DNA from: Candidatus Latescibacterota bacterium
GTDB lineage: Bacteria > Latescibacterota > 4484-107
Reading direction: 5' to 3'
NCBI GenBank assembly: GCA_030613045.1
Contig: JAUWMS010000262.1
Location: 1-5,087, forward strand
Length of the DNA stretch: 5,087 nt
Made by a program: the position numbers and the translations under genes. The first letter of the stretch is position 1. The number at the start of each line of letters is the position of its first letter. Positions 1-4,054 of the stretch are shown in pieces. Below the pieces are notes generated by a model that had not been told where the DNA came from, did not search any database, and saw only the letters and a program-made list of their open reading frames with translations.

Positions 1-1310
1 CCTATTACAACGCCGATCCGGACCTTACTCTGGACTATCGCTTCGATTCCTCGCACTTTGCCGCATCGAGTGGCCTGACGCTCTCCTATCTCGTGACGCG
101 GCTCGATGGGTATTCGATGGACGATATCCGGGGGATGATAGATCGGGCGCGGCAGGCGGGCAAAGCGCGTGAGGAATACGTGTGGCTGTTGGACGACGAT
201 CAGAAGACCTACGATCAGATGAAAGACGCGTACGACCGTCTGGTGGAGATGGGCGAGCCGGTCTTCCCCGATCCGTGGACGGACGACAAAACGTGGATCA
301 ATCAGGCTCCGGCCAAGCTGATGGGCTACACGTCCCACGGCATCCATGCGGATATGCACGACGGGTATATCACCGATTTTCTCCAGTTCGAGTATGCGGC
401 CGGCGCGCTGTTCAATACATACGAGAGCTTCAACGGGTATGGTCTCCGAAGCCCGGATCAGAGCACGCACGGTCAGGTGGCCGAGTTTATCCGGGCGGGC
501 GGCACCGGCGGGATCGGGAACGTGTACGAGCCGTATGCGTCCAGCATCGGCCACGAGGAGATTCTGTATCCGGCATACGCGGCCGGCTATCCTCTCGCCG
601 ACGCAGCCTATATGTCCCTGGCGTACCTCGATTTTGCGTCCATCGTAGTGGGCGATCCGCTCACGTGCATCGCGCCGACAGTCGATTCTCCCTCTATTGG
701 ACTGAATCGACCACAAAAACCGGTCCGACCGGAGCTGGCCTCTTTTTCGGCGACGAACCAGGCGGGAAAGATCGTGCTGAACTGGGCCACTTTCTCCGAA
801 CCCTCCGAACTGAACTTCGAGCTATACAGAAGCTTAGATGAGAACGATCCGGGCGAACGCATCACCCCATCCGACATTGCGGGTGCGGGGCAAGACGGAG
901 GAACGTACTCCTATACGGACACCGACCTGCACGCCACGGGAACCTACTTCTATCGCCTACAAGGCATTACGTCTCTAGAGAAAGTGTTTCTTGGAAATCC
1001 CGTGCTCGTCCAAATAGACCGCAATCTGTTGAATTCCTCCCTGAACGCCTCCAATCATCCGAATCCCTTCAACGCCGCTACCCGGATTCAGCTTACTCTT
1101 CAGGAGAGCGGTCCGACCTCTCTGATCGTCTACGACCTCCTCGGTCGAAAAGTACGCACGCTCATAGGCGACGAGAGGTCGGCCGGCTCCTGGTCCGTCA
1201 TCTGGAACGGCCGGGACGACGCCGGCAGAACCGTGGCCAGCGGCACCTATTTTTACCAGCTCAAAAATGATGGACAGACCTTTACGCAGCAAATGGCCTA
1301 CGTCAAATGA
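1..1310 (+). CDS. TIGR03790 family exported protein with FnIII-like and FlgD/T9SS-like C-terminal domains (5' partial)
   Basis: The reading frame is open from the left edge (first whole codon at 3) to TGA at 1308-1310, giving 435 visible residues. The GTG at 93 is internal: the frame upstream of it encodes residues that continue the conserved YLVTRLDG stretch, so the true start lies outside the window. Visible residues 1 to about 225 resemble the TIGR03790 family (function unknown). Typical pieces are VTRLDGYSMDDIRGMIDRA, the QSTHGQVAEFIRAGGTGG segment, a VYEPYA motif and the closing VVGDPL. Residues about 244-336 look like a fibronectin-III domain (KIVLNWAT..., ...GTYFYRLQG). Residues about 346-435 form a FlgD-like / type IX-sorting-like module with NHPNPFN, VYDLLGRKVRTL and SGTYFYQL. 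Such modules mark exported, often surface-bound proteins. The signal peptide would be upstream. Family assignment comes from remembered motifs; the molecular role is unknown. Confidence 0.85.
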   Translation, partial: YYNADPDLTLDYRFDSSHFAASSGLTLSYLVTRLDGYSMDDIRGMIDRARQAGKAREEYVWLLDDDQKTYDQMKDAYDRLVEMGEPVFPDPWTDDKTWINQAPAKLMGYTSHGIHADMHDGYITDFLQFEYAAGALFNTYESFNGYGLRSPDQSTHGQVAEFIRAGGTGGIGNVYEPYASSIGHEEILYPAYAAGYPLADAAYMSLAYLDFASIVVGDPLTCIAPTVDSPSIGLNRPQKPVRPELASFSATNQAGKIVLNWATFSEPSELNFELYRSLDENDPGERITPSDIAGAGQDGGTYSYTDTDLHATGTYFYRLQGITSLEKVFLGNPVLVQIDRNLLNSSLNASNHPNPFNAATRIQLTLQESGPTSLIVYDLLGRKVRTLIGDERSAGSWSVIWNGRDDAGRTVASGTYFYQLKNDGQTFTQQMAYVK

Positions 1311-1588
1311 CTCTAATCCCCTGGCTCACAGATGAAAGGAGGTAACCTACCTTGTTGCACAGTTCACGAGAAAGTGCAGCCTTATTTCTGAGCCACCACA
1401 TCGCGATACGCCAAAGCGATGCGAAGCGGAGAGGATCAATAAACGCAAGCTGAACCATCTATGAGGAGGTCTGACCTTCGGACAAAGACACTTCGGCTCC
1501 GCAAGAAGAGGGCCTCTTCATCTCAACAAGCCTACGGCCTTTGATGTGAATGACCATCGTAATGCTGCAAAAAAGAGAGGAGGACACT
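1311..1588 (+). other. Non-coding leader with several inverted repeats upstream of the second secreted-protein gene
   Basis: No convincing gene fills these 278 bp. Several inverted repeats are visible. A 7-bp pair, TGGCTCA at 1322-1328 and TGAGCCA at 1389-1395, encloses TGCAC/GTGCA (1356-1360 with 1374-1378). It also encloses AAGG at 1336-1339, which can pair with CCTT at either 1350-1353 or 1380-1383. A separate stem, CATCGC/GCGATG, lies at 1399-1404 with 1416-1421. GAAGAGG/CCTCTTC at 1505-1511 and 1513-1519 is separated by one base. A full-strength Shine-Dalgarno word AAGGAGGT sits at 1336-1343 inside the first structure. I see no confident -35/-10 promoter and no T-tract terminator for the upstream gene. 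The region may be a structured 5' UTR, but it matches no riboswitch class I can name. Confidence 0.4.
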
Positions 1589-2452
1589 ATGTTCACAAGA
1601 GCTAAGCCTGTACTCTGGGGTCTGTTCACCCTTTGTGTGATGGGATTGGGATTAAGTTCTCTAATGACCGACGTTGCCGCCCAAGGGTATGGGCAGGGCG
1701 AGACCGTGAAGATTACCCCGTCCGGCGCCAAGATTATGCTGGGCCACATTAGACAGTTCAAGGTCAGCGGGGCGGCGGCGGACACCTATACATGGGCTAT
1801 CCTGGAAAGCGGCTATGCGGAGGGCGTTACCGTGGGCACCATAGACGCGACCGGGCTCTTCACCGCTTCAAACGGCGGTTACGTCATCCTCGCTGTAATG
1901 GAGGAGGACGACATCATCGCCTCCACGGACCCGATCTTCGTCATCGGAGGTCCCACGAAGATGGGCAAAGGAAGAGGAGGAAAGGCATTCTCGGCAGGGG
2001 ACACCTTAGTCGTGGTGGATTTTCCGTCCACCGCGTGTGACAGGGCGCTCACCGTCCAGATCGAGAAGCGGGTTCAGAACGAACTGCCAACCCAGGCTAA
2101 GGGGAAGGGAACGGCCGTCGCGGTGTTTGAGGTCAACGTAACAGATACCGAGACCGGTGAGAACGTCGGGAAGAAGGGGTTCAAGGCAAAGGTTCGCCTG
2201 AGGCTCCACTATAACGACGAGGACGTCCCCGATGGGGTGGCCGAGGAGGATCTGGTAGTAACCCCTTTCAACGAGGAGGAAGAGGAGTGGGAGGAGGTTC
2301 CGGAGGAGGATGTGGTGGAGATAGATCGGGAGGAGAATACGATCACGATCGAGACGGATCACGCTTCCTTCTGGAGTGTGATGGATAGCACCTCTCTCTC
2401 CGTAGTTGTAGAGTCCACAACCTGGGGACAGATCAAAAGCCTGCTCAGGTAG
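1589..2452 (+). CDS. Secreted protein with bacterial Ig-like domain and acidic C-terminal module (hypothetical)
   Basis: This gene encodes 287 residues from the ATG at 1589, chosen because AGGAGG at 1578-1583 sits 5 nt upstream and because this start begins a proper signal peptide. The peptide has a basic start (MFTRAKP), a hydrophobic core at about residues 8-26, and probable cleavage after VAA at residue 31. The in-frame ATG at 1550 adds 13 charged residues and lacks such a site. Residues about 39-120 look like a BIG_2-type Ig-like domain, with the hallmark GTIDATGLFTA at 83-93. A Gly/Lys-rich linker follows (about 124-135). Residues about 140-266 form a beta-rich module containing LRLHYNDEDVPDGVAEEDLV and a glutamate-rich run at 229-250. 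This resembles the tail modules seen after ZU5-like or Ig-like domains in many secreted proteins, but I cannot name the family. The gene is transcribed alone and ends at a strong terminator. Function is unknown; envelope or extracellular binding is an inference. Confidence 0.85.
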   Translation: MFTRAKPVLWGLFTLCVMGLGLSSLMTDVAAQGYGQGETVKITPSGAKIMLGHIRQFKVSGAAADTYTWAILESGYAEGVTVGTIDATGLFTASNGGYVILAVMEEDDIIASTDPIFVIGGPTKMGKGRGGKAFSAGDTLVVVDFPSTACDRALTVQIEKRVQNELPTQAKGKGTAVAVFEVNVTDTETGENVGKKGFKAKVRLRLHYNDEDVPDGVAEEDLVVTPFNEEEEEWEEVPEEDVVEIDREENTITIETDHASFWSVMDSTSLSVVVESTTWGQIKSLLR

Positions 2453-2476
2453 ATTTGATCCGGAAGCCTTCAGAGA

Positions 2477-2513
2477 AAAAGCCCTCCGAGTTGTTTGGAG
2501 GGCTTTTCATTTT
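2477..2513 (+). terminator. Intrinsic terminator of the Ig-like secreted-protein gene
   Basis: A perfect 11-bp stem AAAAGCCCTCC / GGAGGGCTTTT (2477-2487 with 2497-2507) encloses a 9-nt loop and is followed by a T-rich tract that runs to 2513. It lies 24 bp after the stop codon at 2452. The A-run on the left side means it could also act on minus-strand transcripts arriving from the deaminase gene. Confidence 0.93.
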
Positions 2514-2622
2514 GATCGTAGAGGAATTCCGATTTTTGGCCTTCCCGAGAGACCTCGGAGATCTGCCGATCAAAGAGGCTTATAAAATCCCGCCAGAAGG
2601 GCGCTAAGGTCATTTTTAGGTT

Positions 2623-2648
2623 GGTTCGGGAAATTGTTTTCCCGAACC
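2623..2648. repeat. Perfect 11-bp palindromic hairpin, copy 1
   Basis: GGTTCGGGAAA at 2623-2633 pairs perfectly with TTTCCCGAACC at 2638-2648 around a TTGT loop. No T-run follows on either strand, so it is not a standard terminator. It has the same architecture and CGGGA core as the hairpin 46 bp to the right, which suggests a REP-like family. Confidence 0.85.
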
Positions 2649-2668
2649 TGATTTGGCCCAAGACTAAA

Positions 2669-2694
2669 GCATCGGGATTACAAAATCCCGATGC
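2669..2694. repeat. Perfect 11-bp palindromic hairpin, copy 2
   Basis: GCATCGGGATT at 2669-2679 pairs perfectly with AATCCCGATGC at 2684-2694 around an ACAA loop. Stem length, loop length and the position of CGGGA within the stem equal those of the hairpin at 2623-2648. The outer and inner stem bases differ but do so in compensated pairs. Confidence 0.85.
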
Positions 2695-2734
2695 AACGGA
2701 AATTGGGAAAGTGGGGTCCCAACGTTTCACCGCC

Positions 2735-2760
2735 TCACTTTCTCACTTTCTCACTTTCTC
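2735..2760. repeat. TCACTTTC tandem repeat, three copies
   Basis: The 8-bp unit TCACTTTC occurs three times without interruption (2735-2742, 2743-2750, 2751-2758) plus two further bases. There are no spacers, so it is a simple tandem repeat and not a CRISPR array. It lies directly beside the GC-rich phased repeat at 2770-2802. Confidence 0.9.
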
Positions 2761-2769
2761 CCCTTCTTT

Positions 2770-2802
2770 CCTCCGCGTCCTCTGCGCTCTCCGCAGTTAA
2801 AT
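2770..2802 (-). repeat. GC-rich 9-bp-phased dispersed repeat, single-arm copy
   Basis: Read on the minus strand, TTTAA is followed by three 9-bp units of the form NCGCNGAGN (CTGCGGAGA, GCGCAGAGG, ACGCGGAGG). The same arrangement, a short T/A-rich lead followed by three such units, makes up each arm of the inverted repeat at 3382-3465. The two copies therefore flank the deaminase gene. From general knowledge, similar CCGCAGAG-type repeats are widespread between genes in environmental bacterial genomes. Their function is unknown. Confidence 0.75.
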
Positions 2803-2832
2803 CTAATTTTGAACCTTCCTGCGAATCAATCA

Positions 2833-2850
2833 ATCCTTGTGATCGCCCTT
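2833..2850. repeat. 18-bp fragment shared with the repeat upstream of smpB
   Basis: The 18 bp at 2833-2850 are identical to 3995-4012, which lie inside the palindromic element between the glycosidase gene and smpB. Here the left GGCG half of that element's internal stem is absent. GCGA(A)TCA at 2821-2828 can instead pair with TGATCGC at 2840-2846. The fragment ends 4 bp before the deaminase stop codon. Confidence 0.75.
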
Positions 2851-2854
2851 TTTC

Positions 2855-3367
2855 TTATCCGTCAGACCGATCGTACCGCTCCCAAAAATCTCGGGTCACG
2901 CCCTCCACAATCACCTCCGGACATCGGCGTCGCACGCGCGCTAAGGGCATCCGTTCTGGTTTGTCGCCGCGCATCCACGCGCAGATCGCCTCCAGAGGGG
3001 TATTCAGAATAATGCGCCAGCACATGGTGCATGGCCGCGCCGTGATCTCCTTCCCCGTGGTGTGATCGAATCCCGCGAGGTACATCACGCCCTCCTCGCA
3101 CGCCTCCATCGAGGGAATAAGCAGCGCATTCATCTCCGCGTGGATGGATCGGCACAGCTCGTATCGTTCCCCCGGAGGAACGTGGTGCTCTTGGCGGTAG
3201 CACACCTCACAATGGGCCACGCCGTGCGGCTGCCCGTTGTACCCCGTGGAGATGATGTGTCCCCGCCTGTCCACGATCACGGCTCCGTAGTTCCGGCGCA
3301 GACACGTGGAGCGCTTCGCCACGTTCAGGGCGATACTGAGGAAATACTCCATTTTTTCCGGTCGCAT
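2855..3367 (-). CDS. dCMP/CMP deaminase family zinc enzyme
   Basis: This gene encodes 170 residues, close to the usual length of bacterial ComEB-type deoxycytidylate deaminases. Such enzymes hydrolyse dCMP to dUMP plus ammonia in the cytoplasm and feed dTMP synthesis. The catalytic zinc site is intact: HAE at residues 76-78 (His zinc ligand, Glu proton shuttle) and PCTMC at 112-116 (two Cys ligands). The N-terminal block RRNYGAVIVDRRGHIISTGYNGQPHG (24-49, quoted in outline) is typical of the dCMP subgroup. The HCEVC segment (52-56), a following HH (61-62) and C72 could form a second, structural zinc site, as in some phage and eukaryotic dCMP deaminases. The ATG at 3367 is favoured because GGAG at 3375-3378 lies 7 nt upstream; Met6 is a weaker alternative. 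It is the last gene of the minus-strand run. Substrate choice (dCMP rather than another cytidine nucleotide) is inferred from family resemblance. Confidence 0.9.
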   Translation of the reverse strand: MRPEKMEYFLSIALNVAKRSTCLRRNYGAVIVDRRGHIISTGYNGQPHGVAHCEVCYRQEHHVPPGERYELCRSIHAEMNALLIPSMEACEEGVMYLAGFDHTTGKEITARPCTMCWRIILNTPLEAICAWMRGDKPERMPLARVRRRCPEVIVEGVTRDFWERYDRSDG

Positions 3368-3381
3368 ACTTGCTCTCCGTT

Positions 3382-3465
3382 TTTTACCGCGGAGGTCGCA
3401 GAGATCGCTGAGAAAAACAGAAACTCAGGAACCTCTCTGCGTGCTCAGCGGCCTCTGCGGTAAAA
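3382..3465. repeat. GC-rich 9-bp-phased inverted repeat between smpB and the deaminase gene
   Basis: Two 32-nt arms (3382-3413 and 3434-3465) are inverted copies matching at 26 of 32 positions, separated by a 20-nt A-rich spacer. Each arm is TTTTA followed by three 9-bp NCGCNGAGN units (left arm: CCGCGGAGG, TCGCAGAGA, TCGCTGAGA). The element fills most of the 117-bp gap between the two genes. It begins 14 bp upstream of the deaminase start codon, next to its ribosome-binding site, so any transcript running from smpB would carry a long imperfect hairpin. It is related to the single-arm copy at 2770-2802. Confidence 0.85.
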
Positions 3466-3484
3466 TTGTTTTTAAATCCGGGCG

Positions 3485-3946
3485 TCACGCCTCCCTCCGA
3501 AGCTGGCGCGCGATGTCCCGCTGCATATCTCTTCGGGCAATATCCTCCCGCTTGTCGTACTCGCGTTTTCCACGAGCCAGGCCCAACTCCACTTTGGCCC
3601 GCCCTTTTACAAAATAGAGCTTGAGCGGGACCAGCGTCAATCCCTTCTCCTTCACTTTGCGCAAAAGCCGCTTGATCTCCATCTTGTGAAGGAGCAGCTT
3701 GCGTTTTCTCGTGGGATCGTGATTGAACCGGTTCCCCTCCTCATACGGGTTGATGTGCATATTGTGGAGCCAGGCCTCATTGCCCTCGATGCGCGCGAAA
3801 CTGTCCTTGAGATTGACCTGCCCCTGACGCAGGGACTTGACCTCCGTGCCCTGCAGCACAAGCCCCGCTTCCACGCGGCTCAGGATGTGGTACTCGTGGC
3901 GCGCTTTTCGGTTTTGCGTGATAAGTTTGGATGCGGCTTCCGCCAT
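3485..3946 (-). CDS. smpB: SsrA-binding protein SmpB
   Basis: SmpB binds the tRNA-like part of tmRNA and delivers it to stalled ribosomes, so that the nascent chain is tagged and the ribosome released. The 153-residue length fits the family (about 150-160). Family motifs are in order: [11 protein letters not shown] near residue 11, [10 protein letters not shown] at 33-42, [20 protein letters not shown] at 65-84, [20 protein letters not shown] at 101-120, then [13 protein letters not shown] and a basic tail ([16 protein letters not shown]) that would enter the mRNA channel. The ATG at 3946 is chosen because AGAGGAGC at 3952-3959 is well spaced and because MAEAASKL is a normal SmpB start. The frame stays open to an ATG at 4039, but that 31-residue extension is translated from a repeat element and is not part of the protein. 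No ssrA (tmRNA) gene is visible in this window. Confidence 0.97.
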   Translation of the reverse strand: MAEAASKLITQNRKARHEYHILSRVEAGLVLQGTEVKSLRQGQVNLKDSFARIEGNEAWLHNMHINPYEEGNRFNHDPTRKRKLLLHKMEIKRLLRKVKEKGLTLVPLKLYFVKGRAKVELGLARGKREYDKREDIARRDMQRDIARQLRREA

Positions 3947-3984
3947 CGTGTGCTCCTCTGATGGTTCGTGATAACGACAATTTG

Positions 3985-4053
3985 CGTAGGGGCGATCCTT
4001 GTGATCGCCCTTGTTTTTGGGAGGAGGGAGCGAAACCAAGATGCGCCCCTACG
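3985..4053. repeat. 69-bp palindromic dispersed element between the GH127 gene and smpB
   Basis: The ends are a perfect 10-bp inverted repeat, CGTAGGGGCG (3985-3994) and CGCCCCTACG (4044-4053). Inside the left end is a second, overlapping stem, GGGCGATC/GATCGCCC (3990-3997 with 4003-4010) around a CTTGT loop. An 18-bp piece (3995-4012) recurs at 2833-2850. The element ends one base before the glycosidase stop codon. There is no coding capacity and no target-site duplication that I can see. From general knowledge, repeats with GTAGGGGCGA ends are common in environmental bacterial genomes. Confidence 0.8.
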
Positions 4054-4054
4054 T

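Larger units (their letters stand above)
2514..2854. other. Convergent non-coding interval rich in hairpins and repeats
   Basis: This stretch separates the plus-strand secreted-protein gene from the minus-strand deaminase gene. I see no real gene in it. From left to right it holds a small hairpin CCGAG/CTCGG (2545-2549 with 2554-2558), two strong 11-bp hairpins, a weaker TTGGGA/TCCCAA pair (2703-2708 with 2717-2722), a TCACTTTC tandem repeat, a GC-rich 9-bp-phased repeat, and a fragment of a dispersed repeat ending 4 bp before the deaminase stop codon. The stronger items are listed separately. No T-tract terminator for the minus-strand genes is evident here apart from the possibly bidirectional one at 2477-2513. 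Confidence 0.7.

Noticed and set aside
1352..1390. A promoter built on TTGCAC and TTATTT
   Set aside because: The -10-like word is poor and its spacing uncertain. In an organism of unknown phylum the sigma-factor consensus is not secure.
1399..1470. A cyclic-di-GMP (GEMM) riboswitch in the leader
   Set aside because: Words such as GCCAAAGC and ACGCAAGC loosely recall GEMM cores, but the GGCAAACC and GACGCAAAGCC elements are not present in proper order and spacing. The stem between them is also not formed.
1461..1544. A 27-codon Arg/Lys-rich frame just upstream of the secreted-protein gene
   Set aside because: It has no ribosome-binding site before its ATG (the AGGAGGT lies after it) and no recognisable peptide features, so it is probably part of the leader RNA.
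2470..2730. An 86-codon minus-strand open frame in the convergent gap
   Set aside because: It runs through both 11-bp hairpins and its 3' end through the terminator. It has no recognisable domain and lies in repeat-rich non-coding DNA.
2735..2760. A CRISPR-like array
   Set aside because: The TCACTTTC copies are 8 bp and contiguous with no spacers, and no cas gene is nearby.
3947..4039. A longer SmpB start at 4039
   Set aside because: The extra 31 residues come largely from the palindromic repeat element. The ATG at 3946 has a good ribosome-binding site and the usual SmpB N-terminus.
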